64,000 nt of DNA from DATDAH01 sp963845425 (GTDB lineage Bacteria > Actinomycetota > Acidimicrobiia > Acidimicrobiales > DATDAH01). Each line of letters starts with the position of its first letter. Positions within the stretch are counted from its first letter, which is position 1. Below the pieces are notes generated by a model. It was not told the DNA's origin and searched no databases. It was given only the letters and a program-made list of their open reading frames with translations. This document shows, one piece after another, positions 34,868-43,240 of this stretch. The translations under genes were made by a program, and so were the position numbers. The stretch is from positions 836,657-900,656 of the forward strand of contig CAWJSC010000010.1 of assembly GCA_963845425.1 (NCBI GenBank). The letters run 5' to 3'.

Positions 34868-34924
34868 GCTGCCGTAGGCAGCAGGAGCCGCGCAGGCGGC
34901 GACGAGGGCCGTTCGTGGTCCCGC
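34868..34924. repeat. Direct repeat upstream of fcl, copy 1 (decayed)
   Basis: Contains two hairpins, GCTGCC-GTA-GGCAGC and GCCGC-GCAG-GCGGC, followed by GACGAGGG and GTGGTCCCGC. It repeats at 34969-35026 with a period of 101 bp. In this copy the -10 box and ATG positions of copy 2 are mutated. Confidence 0.85.
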
Positions 34925-34968
34925 TGCGAAGGCGCCAGCCGGAGCAGCACCGACGACGTCCGCCGATA

Positions 34969-35026
34969 GCTGCCGTAGGCAGCAGGAGCCGCGCAGGCGG
35001 CGACGAGGGGCATAGCGTGGTCCCGC
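34969..35026. repeat. Direct repeat upstream of fcl, copy 2 (carries the promoter)
   Basis: Identical to copy 1 over the first 41 nt, including both hairpins, then diverging at the -10 box TAGCGT and ending directly at the fcl start codon. Confidence 0.85.
35013..35018 (+). promoter_or_regulatory. Putative -10 box TAGCGT for fcl
   Basis: TAGCGT 9 nt before the ATG at 35028, inside repeat copy 2. Confidence 0.5.
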
Positions 35027-35027
35027 G

Positions 35028-35990
35028 ATGGCCGGATTCCTCACCGACAAGCGCGTCCTCGTCACCGGCGGCTCCGGCTTCCTGGGCCGGGCCGTGCTGG
35101 AGCGGGTCCGGACGGCCGAGCCGGCCCTCGTGGCGGCGCCCGGCAGCGACGAGTACGACCTGCGCCGGGCCGACGACGCCGTCCGACTCTTCGACGACGT
35201 CGACCCCGACCTCGTCATCCACCTCGCCGCCCGGGTCGGTGGCATCGGAGCGAATCGGGAGCGTCCGGCCGACCTGTACCTCGACAACCTCCTGATGGGC
35301 ACCTACGTGCTCGACGAGGCCCGCCGACGGTCCACCCCGAAGACGGTGATGATCGGCACGATCTGCTCGTACCCGAAGCACGCCGAGGTGCCCTTCTCCG
35401 AGGACCAGCTCTGGACGGGCTACCCCGAGGAGACCAACGCCCCCTACGGCATCGCCAAACTGGCCCAGTTGGCCCAGGCCCAGGCCAACCGGGAGCAGTA
35501 CGGCCAGGACGTCATCTACCTGATGCCGACCAACCTCTACGGGCCCGGTGACAAGTTCAACGCCGCCGTGTCCCACGTGATCCCCGCCCTCATCAAGAAG
35601 TGCGTGGACGCCGACGAGGCGGGCGAGGACCACATCGTGGTCTGGGGCACCGGCAACGCCAGCCGGGAGTTCCTGTACGTCGAGGACGCGGCGGAGGGCA
35701 TCCTCCAGGCCGCCGAGCGCTACGACGGCGGCGACCCCGTCAACCTCGGCGCGGATGAGGAGACCTGGATCCGGGACCTCGTGCCCCTCGTCGCCGAGAC
35801 GGTCGGCTTCCAGGGCGAGATCGTCTGGGACAGCGCCTACCCGGACGGCCAACCTCGCCGCCGCGTCGACCCCACACGGGCCGCCACCGAGTTCGGCTTC
35901 AAGGCCAGCACCCCCCTGCGCTCCGGCCTCCGCGCCACCGTCGACTGGTACCTGGCGAACCGAGAAGAAGCCGAGGAACGAATCCGGTGA
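35028..35990 (+). CDS. fcl: GDP-L-fucose synthase
   Basis: 320 residues. It is a 3,5-epimerase/4-reductase that turns GDP-4-keto-6-deoxymannose, the Gmd product, into GDP-L-fucose. Motifs: VTGGSGFLGRAV (cofactor loop), HLAARVGGIGAN (family hallmark), GTICSYPKHAEVPF with the active-site Ser/Cys, and NAPYGIAKL supplying Tyr and Lys. It is a single-gene plus-strand unit facing convergent uxs. With rmd at 18.4 kb the genome can apparently branch the same intermediate to two deoxyhexoses. Confidence 0.93.
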   Translation: MAGFLTDKRVLVTGGSGFLGRAVLERVRTAEPALVAAPGSDEYDLRRADDAVRLFDDVDPDLVIHLAARVGGIGANRERPADLYLDNLLMGTYVLDEARRRSTPKTVMIGTICSYPKHAEVPFSEDQLWTGYPEETNAPYGIAKLAQLAQAQANREQYGQDVIYLMPTNLYGPGDKFNAAVSHVIPALIKKCVDADEAGEDHIVVWGTGNASREFLYVEDAAEGILQAAERYDGGDPVNLGADEETWIRDLVPLVAETVGFQGEIVWDSAYPDGQPRRRVDPTRAATEFGFKASTPLRSGLRATVDWYLANREEAEERIR

Positions 35991-36002
35991 CCCTCGAGTG
36001 GC

Positions 36003-36042
36003 GTCGCTTCGCTCAGCGACTCCGGCGCCGCCGATGCCGGAG
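36003..36042. terminator. Tandem hairpins between convergent fcl and uxs
   Basis: GTCGCT-N6-AGCGAC is followed at once by CTCCGGC-N9-GCCGGAG, filling half of the 82-nt gap between converging genes. No T-run is present; a bidirectional terminator is the natural reading. Confidence 0.55.
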
Positions 36043-36072
36043 CGTCGGGCGCGGCTCCGCTCCGCTGCGTGG

Positions 36073-37011
36073 CTACCCCTTGAACTCGTTCTGAAACCAG
36101 GCGACGGTGCGTTCGATGCCCTCGCGGAGTTGGATCTCGGGCTCCCAGCCGAGCTCGGTGCGGGCCCTCGTGATGTCGGGGCGGCGCTTGGCGGGGTCGT
36201 CGACGGGGAGCTCCTCGTGGACGATCTCGGAGTCGCTGCCGGTGATCTCGATGACGAGGTCGGCCAGCTCCCGGACGGTGAACTCGTCCGGGTTGCCGAT
36301 GTTGCAGGGACCGTCGAGGTCGCTGTCGAGCAGGGCCAGGAAGCCCCGGACCTCGTCGTCGACGTAGCAGAAGCTGCGAGTCTGGGTGCCGTCGCCGTAG
36401 ATCGTGAGCGGCTCGCCCTTCAGCGCCTGGTCGATGAAGTTGGACACCACCCGGCCGTCCTGGGACCGCAGGCGGGGCCCGTAGGTGTTGAAGATCCGGA
36501 CGATGCGCACGGGCATGCCGTGGGTGCGGGCGTAGGCCATGGAGATGGCCTCCGCGAAGCGCTTGGCCTCGTCGTAGACACCCCGGGGGCCGACCGGGTT
36601 CACGTGGCCCCAGTAGTCCTCGGTCTGGGGATGGACCTGGGGGTCGCCGTAGACCTCGCTGGTGGAGGCCAGCAGGAAACGGGCGCCCTTGTCCTTGGCC
36701 AGGCCGAGGCCGTTGTGGGTGCCGAGGCTGCCCACCTTCAGGGTCTGGATGGGCAGCTCCAGGTAGTCGCGGGGCGAGGCGGGGCTGGCGAAGTGCAGGA
36801 CCGCATCGACATCGCCGGGCACCCACAGGTACTCGGACACGTCGTGGCGCACGAACTGGAAGCCGTCGTGGCCGAAGAGGTGCTCGATGTTCTGGACCCG
36901 GCCGGTACTGAGGTTGTCGACGGCGACGACCTCGTCGCCCCGGGCCAGGAGGGCGGTGCAGAGGTGGGAGCCCAAGAAGCCGGCGGCCCCCGTGACCACG
37001 GCACGGGCCAT
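36073..37011 (-). CDS. uxs: UDP-glucuronate decarboxylase (UDP-xylose synthase)
   Basis: 312 residues. Extended SDR with VTGAAGFLGSHL, the UXS-type HFASPASPRDYLELPIQTL, Ser in LASTSEVYGDPQVHPQ, and Tyr/Lys in GVYDEAKRFAE, then RIFNTYGPR. It oxidises and decarboxylates UDP-glucuronate to UDP-xylose using bound NAD. The ATG at 37011 overlaps the ugd stop (TGATG), so substrate-producing and substrate-using enzymes are coupled. Confidence 0.93.
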   Translation of the reverse strand: MARAVVTGAAGFLGSHLCTALLARGDEVVAVDNLSTGRVQNIEHLFGHDGFQFVRHDVSEYLWVPGDVDAVLHFASPASPRDYLELPIQTLKVGSLGTHNGLGLAKDKGARFLLASTSEVYGDPQVHPQTEDYWGHVNPVGPRGVYDEAKRFAEAISMAYARTHGMPVRIVRIFNTYGPRLRSQDGRVVSNFIDQALKGEPLTIYGDGTQTRSFCYVDDEVRGFLALLDSDLDGPCNIGNPDEFTVRELADLVIEITGSDSEIVHEELPVDDPAKRRPDITRARTELGWEPEIQLREGIERTVAWFQNEFKG

Positions 37012-38291
37012 CAGCGACCGAGGCCCACGTAGTCGAAGCCCCGGCGCACGAGGGCGGACCGCTCGAGCACGTTGCGGGTATCCATGACCCGGGCGGCGGC
37101 CATGACCGAGGCCACCTTGTCGAAGTCGAGCCAGCGGAACTCGTCCCACTCGGTGAGCACGACGAGGGCCTCAGCCCCCTCGCAGGCCGCGTAGGGGTCA
37201 GAGCTCGCCAGCAGCTCGGGCAGCTCGTCGAGGGGCCCGTCGGCGACCGTCGGGTCATGGGCCCGCAGCTCGGCGCCCGCGGCCAGGAGACGGCGGGCGA
37301 CGTGCAGGGCCGGCGACTCCCGACGGTCGTCGGTGCGGGCCTTGAACGTCAGGCCCCACAGCGCGATGCGGCGACCCGTCAGGTCCCCGCCCACGAGGTC
37401 GGCGATCTTCGCCGCCACCCGGTCGAACTGCTCCTCGTTCACAGCCATGGCGCTGCGCAGGAGGCCGAAGTCGTAGCCCGCGTCCTCCGCGATGCGGACC
37501 AGGGCCGAGGTGTCCTTCGGGAAGCAGGAGCCGCCGTAGCCGGGGCCGGGACGGAGGAAGTCGTGACCGATGCGCTTGTCGTAGCCCATGCCCAGCACGA
37601 CGTCGTTGACGTCCGCGCCCACCTGCTCGCAGATGGTCGCCACGGCATTGATGAACGAGAGTTTCGTGGCCAGGAAGGCGTTGCTGGCGTACTTGATCGT
37701 CTCGGCCGACGCCGGATCGGTGACCATGAGCGGAGCGGGCACGCCGACGTAGAGCGCGGCGACCCGGATCGCGGCGCTCTGGTCGTCGGCACCGATGACG
37801 ACCCGGTCCGGGTGCAGGAAGTCCTGCACCGCCGATCCCTCCCGGAGGAACTCGGGGTTGGACACGACGTAGACGTCGGAGCGGGCCAGGGCCCGCTCGA
37901 CCACACCGGTCGAGCCGACGGGCACGGTCGACTTGTTGATGACGACGGCCTCCGGAGCCAGTACCGGGCCGATCTCCCGGGCGGCGCCCTCGATGTAGCT
38001 CAGGTCGGCGCTGCCGTCGGCCCCCTGGGGTGTGGGTACGGCGAGGTAGACGAACTCGCCCTGACGAGCGGCCTCGGAGGCGCCGATCACGAAGCTCAGG
38101 CGCCCGCTGTCGAGGCCTTCTCGGACCACGGCGTCCAGGCCCTGCTCGACGATGGGGACCTCGCCCCGGGACAGGGACTCGACGCGCTCGACGTCGATGT
38201 CCGCGCAGACCACCTTGTGCCCCAGATGGGCGAAGCAGGCGGCAGTGGTGAGCCCGACGTATCCGGCGCCGACGACGGCGATCTCGGCCAT
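37011..38291 (-). CDS. ugd: UDP-glucose 6-dehydrogenase
   Basis: 426 residues. N-terminal GAGYVGLTTAACFAHLGH (NAD-binding), YVVSNPEFLREGSAV, then PGPGYGGSCFPKDTSAL with the catalytic Cys, and C-terminal GLTFKARTDDRRESPA. It makes UDP-glucuronate in two NAD-dependent oxidations. It lies 4 nt downstream of the LCP gene and overlaps uxs by 1 nt. GDP-mannose dehydrogenase is a related alternative, but coupling to uxs supports UDP-glucose. Confidence 0.94.
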   Translation of the reverse strand: MAEIAVVGAGYVGLTTAACFAHLGHKVVCADIDVERVESLSRGEVPIVEQGLDAVVREGLDSGRLSFVIGASEAARQGEFVYLAVPTPQGADGSADLSYIEGAAREIGPVLAPEAVVINKSTVPVGSTGVVERALARSDVYVVSNPEFLREGSAVQDFLHPDRVVIGADDQSAAIRVAALYVGVPAPLMVTDPASAETIKYASNAFLATKLSFINAVATICEQVGADVNDVVLGMGYDKRIGHDFLRPGPGYGGSCFPKDTSALVRIAEDAGYDFGLLRSAMAVNEEQFDRVAAKIADLVGGDLTGRRIALWGLTFKARTDDRRESPALHVARRLLAAGAELRAHDPTVADGPLDELPELLASSDPYAACEGAEALVVLTEWDEFRWLDFDKVASVMAAARVMDTRNVLERSALVRRGFDYVGLGR

Positions 38292-38295
38292 GGCG

Positions 38296-39762
38296 CTACC
38301 CGCAGTTCTCGTCGGCGGGGGTGCTGGGCACCTCGCCGTAGGCGTAGGTCGTCGACGTCACCGTCTCCTCCCCGGACGGCGGCGGCGCGGTGCCGGGCAC
38401 GGTGGTCCCTCCGGCGCCGCCCAGCGGCGTCGGGGGCGGCTGCAGGCTGTCCTCGACCCCGGCGTAGTCCGTGCCGGTGACGACGATGACATCGGCGACA
38501 TAGGTGGCTCCCACCTCCTGTAGATCGGCACCGGACACCAATTGTGCAGCGATGTACCGCGCGGCCGCCTCATTGCCGGGCTGATAGCGGACGAGGGTCC
38601 GGGTGAAGCCGAAGTTCTCGGCGTCCCCGGTCCCCGGCGAGGTGTCGAACCCTAGGGCGCCGAGGCCAGCGGCCACCTCGGTGGCCTGCCCGGAAGCGCC
38701 GGTCCCGTTGTTGATCGCGACCCGGACCGAGCCCGACTCACCGCGGGCGCCGTCACCGAGGCCCTTGAAGATGTCGATGCGCTCCTGGTTGGCCTCGGTG
38801 TCCTGGAGGCGCAGGATCGCCGCGCCGTTCACGTTGTCGTCGTAGACGTCCAAGGACATGGTCTGGAGCTGCTCGGGCTCGAAGCTGCGGAACGCAGTGC
38901 CGAGCGTGATCAGGTCGTCGGCGTGCAACTCGGTGTCAAGGGCGCCGACGGCCCCGATACCGACGTTCACCAGGGAGTTCAGGGTGATCGGGTTGCGGAT
39001 CCCCTGGTCGATGGCCCGCTGGATGGCCACCCGGATGAAGGCCTGCTGGCGGGAGATGCGCCCGAGGTCCCCGGAGCCGTCGACCTGGTAGGTGGCGCCG
39101 CCGTCCTCGGAATACTCGAGGCTGCGGGAGCGGGCGAAGGCGAGGGCCTGTTCGGGGCTGAGGTTGACACACCCGGCGTGCGGGACGTTCAGACCCGTCG
39201 CGGGGTCCCGCAGCGGCTTGTCGAAGTACATCGGGACGCCGTCGACCGCGGCGACGAGGTCCTGGAACCCCACCCAGTCCACCTCGACGTAGTGGTGCAC
39301 CGGCACGTCGAAGTTCTGGGTGATCGTGTCGATCAGTGTCTGGGCCCCACCGGCGGACAGCGCGGCATTGATCTTCTGCTCGCCCGCCCCGGGCACGGTC
39401 ACCCAGAGGTCACGGGGGAAGGACAGCAGCTGGGCCTGAGTCGAGTTGGGATCGACCCGCAGCAGCATGATCGTGTCCGACAGCACGCCGAGGTTCTCCC
39501 GGCCCTCGGCCCGAGAGTCGCCCTCGGACAGGCCCGCCGCCGAATCGGTGCCCACCAGCAGGTAGTTCTGCGGCTCGCCCGGGTCGGCGGGCTCCTGGGT
39601 GAGCTGGCCCGCGAGGTCGACGCGCTGGATCTGGTCGAGCTTCTGGTTCAGGTACCCGAGGGCCCCCGCGGCGACCAGGCACACGGCGATGACGCCGACG
39701 TTGAACGTGATCAGCAGACGCTGGGGCCAGGTGCGGCGCGCACGCGCCCGTCGACCGGCCAT
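38296..39762 (-). CDS. LytR-CpsA-Psr (LCP) family protein with LytR_C domain
   Basis: 488 residues. A basic N-terminus and one membrane span (LLITFNVGVIAVCLVAAGALGYL) are followed by an extracytoplasmic LCP domain at about residues 65-235 with YLLVGTDSA, SDTIMLLRVDPNS, LSFPRDLWV (the Arg for pyrophosphate binding) and the FARSRSLEY segment. Residues about 345-430 form a LytR_C domain (RVAINNGTGASGQA). The tail is Pro/Thr-rich. LCP enzymes transfer lipid-linked glycans to peptidoglycan, so this is a candidate ligase for the glycan made by these genes. TAGCCT lies 7 nt before the ATG. Confidence 0.93.
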   Translation of the reverse strand: MAGRRARARRTWPQRLLITFNVGVIAVCLVAAGALGYLNQKLDQIQRVDLAGQLTQEPADPGEPQNYLLVGTDSAAGLSEGDSRAEGRENLGVLSDTIMLLRVDPNSTQAQLLSFPRDLWVTVPGAGEQKINAALSAGGAQTLIDTITQNFDVPVHHYVEVDWVGFQDLVAAVDGVPMYFDKPLRDPATGLNVPHAGCVNLSPEQALAFARSRSLEYSEDGGATYQVDGSGDLGRISRQQAFIRVAIQRAIDQGIRNPITLNSLVNVGIGAVGALDTELHADDLITLGTAFRSFEPEQLQTMSLDVYDDNVNGAAILRLQDTEANQERIDIFKGLGDGARGESGSVRVAINNGTGASGQATEVAAGLGALGFDTSPGTGDAENFGFTRTLVRYQPGNEAAARYIAAQLVSGADLQEVGATYVADVIVVTGTDYAGVEDSLQPPPTPLGGAGGTTVPGTAPPPSGEETVTSTTYAYGEVPSTPADENCG

Positions 39763-39769
39763 CGGTGCG

Positions 39770-39775
39770 AGGCTA
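39770..39775 (-). promoter_or_regulatory. Putative -10 box TAGCCT for the LCP-ugd-uxs operon
   Basis: TAGCCT on the minus strand, 7 nt before the ATG at 39762. Confidence 0.55.
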
Positions 39776-39820
39776 GCGGCCCGGACGGCAAGTCCAGAGG
39801 CGTCCGCGCCGGTCGCCCCG

Positions 39821-39826
39821 TAGCCT
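39821..39826 (+). promoter_or_regulatory. Putative -10 box TAGCCT for pabB
   Basis: TAGCCT 7 nt before the GTG at 39834; divergent from, and identical to, the LCP operon box 46 nt away. Confidence 0.55.
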
Positions 39827-39833
39827 CCGCTCC

Positions 39834-40871
39834 GTGCAGGCGGTCCGTTCCGAGGGGGCTTTGGCGGTGGTCGGCGACCGGCTGGCCACGGACCTCGTCG
39901 ACCTCACCGATGATCTGTCGGCCCTCGACGGGGAGGGCTTCTGGGCCGTCGTGGTGCCCTTCGACGGCGACCCGGTCTGCGCCCGCTTCGCGACGGTGCG
40001 CCCTGCGGTGCCGTGGCCGGGTGAGCGCTGGCGGGGGCCTCGGCCCGAGCAGTGGACGTCGTCGCTGGACCAGGCCGCCTTCGAGGCCGGGGTGCGCGAC
40101 ATCCGGGAGGCCATCGGGCGGGGCGACGTCTACCAGGTCAACCTCACCCGCCGGCTGTCGGCCCCCCACGTCCCTGGCCCGGGCACGAGCGGCGACATCG
40201 CCGCCCTCGGCGCCGCCCTGGCCGCCGGCAACCCGGCTCCGTACGCGGCCGTGGTCCGGGTGCCCGGCGCCGATCTCGCCGTGGCCTCCGCGTCGCCCGA
40301 GCAGTTCCTGCGCCGCGAGGGCGACCGGGTCTGGTCTTCCCCCATCAAGGGCACGGCCACGACCGCGGACCGCCTCTCGCCCAAGGACCACGCCGAGAAC
40401 GTGATGATCGTGGACCTCGTGCGCAACGACCTCGGTCGGGTGTGCTCGTTCGGCTCGGTCGGGGTGCCGTCCCTCTGTCGGGTGGAGACTCACCCCGGGC
40501 TGGTCCACCTCGTCAGCACCGTCGAGGGTCGCCTCCGGCCCGGCCTGGGCTGGCCCGAGCTGATCGAGGCCACGTTCCCGCCGGGGTCGGTCACCGGGGC
40601 CCCCAAGCTGGCAGCCGTTGACCACCTCCGGCGCCTCGAGCCCGTCGACCGTGGCGTGTACTGCGGCGCGGTGGGCTGGGTGGATGCCGATGCCGGGGTC
40701 GCCGAGCTCAACGTGGCGATCCGCACGTTCTGGATCGAGGAGGGGCGGTTGCAGTTCGGCACCGGCGGCGGGATCACCTGGGACTCGGACCCGGAGGCCG
40801 AATGGCGCGAGACCGAGCTGAAGGCCCGACGGCTCCTGGCGGTGGCCTCCGGCGAGCTGGTGGGCACGTGA
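39834..40871 (+). CDS. pabB: Aminodeoxychorismate synthase component I
   Basis: 345 residues of the chorismate-binding fold. Motifs: GDVYQVNLTRRL, ASPEQFLRREG, SSPIKGT, NVMIVDLVRNDLGRVC and FPPGSVTGAPK. The PIKGT Lys marks it as PabB rather than anthranilate synthase. It aminates chorismate to 4-amino-4-deoxychorismate for folate, with ammonia from a PabA glutaminase that is not encoded next to it. It overlaps pabC by 4 nt. Confidence 0.92.
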   Translation: MQAVRSEGALAVVGDRLATDLVDLTDDLSALDGEGFWAVVVPFDGDPVCARFATVRPAVPWPGERWRGPRPEQWTSSLDQAAFEAGVRDIREAIGRGDVYQVNLTRRLSAPHVPGPGTSGDIAALGAALAAGNPAPYAAVVRVPGADLAVASASPEQFLRREGDRVWSSPIKGTATTADRLSPKDHAENVMIVDLVRNDLGRVCSFGSVGVPSLCRVETHPGLVHLVSTVEGRLRPGLGWPELIEATFPPGSVTGAPKLAAVDHLRRLEPVDRGVYCGAVGWVDADAGVAELNVAIRTFWIEEGRLQFGTGGGITWDSDPEAEWRETELKARRLLAVASGELVGT

Positions 40872-41695
40872 GTTCGATCTGGCTCAACGGCGGCCTCGTG
40901 GCCGGTGACCGTCCGGCCATCAACGCGTCCGACCACGGGTTGCTGGTGGGCGACGGCGTCTTCGAGACGGCCAAGGTCCTGGACGGCGAGGCCGTCGCCC
41001 TGACCCGTCACCTGGCCCGCCTGCGCCGCTCGGCCGCCGGGTTGGGCCTGACCCTCCCCCGGACCGACGACGAGCTGCGGGCCGGGGTGGCCGAGGTCAT
41101 CGAGGCCAATCAACCCGGGGTCGGTCGCCTGCGCATCACCGTCACCGGTGGCCCCGGCCCGTTGGGCTCGGCCCGGGGCGAGAACGGGCCCACCGTGGTG
41201 ATCGCGACGGGACCGGTGGGCACCTGGCCCCCGGATGCCGCCGTGCTGGTCGTGCCCTGGCCCCGCAACGAGCGCAGCCCCGTGGCCGGCCTGAAGACGA
41301 CCTCCTACGCCGAGAACGTCGTCGCCCTGGCGCACGCCACCGAGCGGGGCGCGGGCGAAGCCCTGTTCGCGAACCTCGCCGGAAACCTCTGCGAGGGCAC
41401 CGGATCGAACGTCTTCGTGGGCCTCGACGGCCGCCTGGTCACCCCGCCACTGGGCTCGGGCTGCCTGGCCGGAATCACTCGGGACCTCGTGATCGAGACC
41501 TCGGATGCGGTCGAGTCCGATGTGAGCATGGAGGACTTCGCCCGGGCCGACGAGGCCTTCCTGACCTCGTCCACCCGTGACGTGCAGCCCATCTCGACGG
41601 TCGACGGCCGGGCCCTCCCCCACTGCCCGGGCCCCCTCACCATGGCCGCCACCGAGGCGTTCACCGCCCTGATGGCGTTGACCCTCGACCCGTGA
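40868..41695 (+). CDS. pabC: Class IV aminotransferase-fold protein, probable aminodeoxychorismate lyase
   Basis: 275 residues from the GTG at 40868 (VSSIWLNGG). Family features: DHGLLVGDGVFETAKV, RLRITVTGG, and LKTTSYAENV with the PLP-binding Lys, followed by NLCEGTGSNVFV. Coupled to pabB, it most likely splits aminodeoxychorismate into 4-aminobenzoate and pyruvate. A D-amino-acid or branched-chain aminotransferase role cannot be excluded from sequence alone. Confidence 0.88.
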   Translation: MSSIWLNGGLVAGDRPAINASDHGLLVGDGVFETAKVLDGEAVALTRHLARLRRSAAGLGLTLPRTDDELRAGVAEVIEANQPGVGRLRITVTGGPGPLGSARGENGPTVVIATGPVGTWPPDAAVLVVPWPRNERSPVAGLKTTSYAENVVALAHATERGAGEALFANLAGNLCEGTGSNVFVGLDGRLVTPPLGSGCLAGITRDLVIETSDAVESDVSMEDFARADEAFLTSSTRDVQPISTVDGRALPHCPGPLTMAATEAFTALMALTLDP

Positions 41696-42417
41696 CGGAG
41701 CGACGACGGCTCTACGGGGTCGGCACGGGCAAGACCGGTACGCACTCTCTTGCGGCCATCTTCGAACGGGACCACCGCGCGGCCCACGAAGCGGGGGCCA
41801 AGGAGCTGATGGAGGTCATCTTCGCGGTCGCCGACGGGACGGCATCGCGCCAGGACCTACGGGACCACCTCGTGGCGCGCGACGCCCGCCTCGCCCTCGA
41901 GATGGATGCCTCGCTGGTCAACGGGGAAGTGGTGGCCGATCTGGTCGCCCTGTTCCCGGGGAGCCGGTACGTCCTCACCGTGCGCGACCCCCACGCCTGG
42001 CTGGACTCGATGGCGAACCACTCCCTGGCCCACGAGACGCCGCCCCACTGGGTGCGCTGGCGCGAGTTGCGCTTCCGGGCCGCTGAGCTGACCCACCCGG
42101 CCGAAGAGGCGGCCTGGCGGGACCGGGGCCTGTACACCCTCGACGGCTACCTGGGGTCGTGGGCCCGTCACAACCGCAGGGTCCTGGAGGCCGTGCCCGC
42201 CGACGACCTGCTCATCGTGCGCACCGAGGACCTGGCCGACCGGTTGGACGAGTTGGCTGCCTTCTGCGGCGTGCCCGCCGACAGCCTCGACCACAGGCGG
42301 GTGCACTCGTTCCCCGCCGCAGGGCGCTTCGGGGCACTGGCCGACCTCGACCCGGCCTACGTGGACGAGCGCATCGCCCACCACTGCGGCGCATTGCTCG
42401 GGCCCCTCGGACTCTGA
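41692..42417 (+). CDS. Sulfotransferase-like protein, first of a tandem pair
   Basis: 241 residues starting at GTG, overlapping pabC by 4 nt. The PAPS 5'-phosphosulfate loop appears as GVGTGKTGTHSLAAIF at the N-terminus, and the 3'-phosphate region as YVLTVRDPHAWLDSM. Later LLIVRTEDLADRLDELAAF resembles the conserved E-D-L segment of bacterial sulfotransferases. It probably sulfates a glycan or lipid. Together with the next gene it shares length and layout, so the pair arose by duplication. Folate genes directly upstream are probably only co-transcribed. Confidence 0.82.
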   Translation: MTERRRLYGVGTGKTGTHSLAAIFERDHRAAHEAGAKELMEVIFAVADGTASRQDLRDHLVARDARLALEMDASLVNGEVVADLVALFPGSRYVLTVRDPHAWLDSMANHSLAHETPPHWVRWRELRFRAAELTHPAEEAAWRDRGLYTLDGYLGSWARHNRRVLEAVPADDLLIVRTEDLADRLDELAAFCGVPADSLDHRRVHSFPAAGRFGALADLDPAYVDERIAHHCGALLGPLGL

Positions 42418-43187
42418 TGGCGCCCGTCACCTCGGCCCGAGGCCGGTGGCACCGCCGGCGCCTGCGCCTGTTCGGTGTCGGCTCGCCGAAGTCGGGCACC
42501 CACTCGCTGGAGGCCGTCTTCGCCGAGAACTACCGGTCGGCCCACGAGCCCGAGGCCCTGGTGCTGGTCGACCTCCTGGTCGCCGTGGCCGAGGGTCGGA
42601 CCGGCGAGGACGATCTCCGCCGTTACCTCGGCTCCCGGGAACGGCGACTGCGGTTGGAGGTCAACTGCGCCGGCCTCAACGGCCTGGTGGTCGACCAGTT
42701 GGTCGAGGTCGTCCCGACGGCCCGATTCGTCCTCACGCTCCGGGACCCGTACGACTGGCTGGCCTCGATGATCGACCATTCCCTTCGGGGCGACCCGGCC
42801 CGCGGGTACCTGCGCCTCCGTCACCTGCGCTACCAAGGCGACCGGGTGCACCCCCGCGAGGAGGAGAGCCTGGCCGACAATGGCCTCTTCACCCTGGACG
42901 GCTACCTGCACTCCTGGGCCGAGCGCAACGAGCGGGCTCTGACCGTCGTGCCCGCCGATCGGCTCCTGGTCGTGCGCACCGACCGACTCGGCGAGCGGCT
43001 CGGCGACATCGCCGCTTTCGCCGGCGTCCCGCTCGAGTCGTTGGACGCCACCCGCACCCACGAGTACGCCGCCCCCGCGCGTTCCGGCCTCCTCGACCAA
43101 CTCGACCCCGCCTACGTCCGCCAGCGGGTGGAGCACCATGGCCGACGGCTGATGGAGCGCTTCTTCCCGGAGCGCCTCTCAGGCTGA
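42417..43187 (+). CDS. Sulfotransferase-like protein, second of a tandem pair
   Basis: 256 residues, ATG overlapping the previous stop (TGATG). PAPS loop FGVGSPKSGTHSLEAVF, then FVLTLRDPYDWLASMIDHSL and LLVVRTDRLGERLGDIAAFAGV. It is clearly paralogous to the gene before it (shared GTHSLEA/AHE, SMxxHSL, LDPAYV segments). Acceptor unknown. It converges on the PLP enzymes across a 53-nt gap in which I see no strong hairpin. Confidence 0.82.
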   Translation: MAPVTSARGRWHRRRLRLFGVGSPKSGTHSLEAVFAENYRSAHEPEALVLVDLLVAVAEGRTGEDDLRRYLGSRERRLRLEVNCAGLNGLVVDQLVEVVPTARFVLTLRDPYDWLASMIDHSLRGDPARGYLRLRHLRYQGDRVHPREEESLADNGLFTLDGYLHSWAERNERALTVVPADRLLVVRTDRLGERLGDIAAFAGVPLESLDATRTHEYAAPARSGLLDQLDPAYVRQRVEHHGRRLMERFFPERLSG

Positions 43188-43240
43188 GCCGAACCAGACC
43201 CGCACCCATCACCGCCATCGGTCCCAGCCGACGGCCGGGG

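Noticed and set aside
33744..35852. 702-residue version of the first GT4 gene
   Set aside because: The first about 340 residues are antisense to fcl; the family N-terminus begins at the GTG at 34832.
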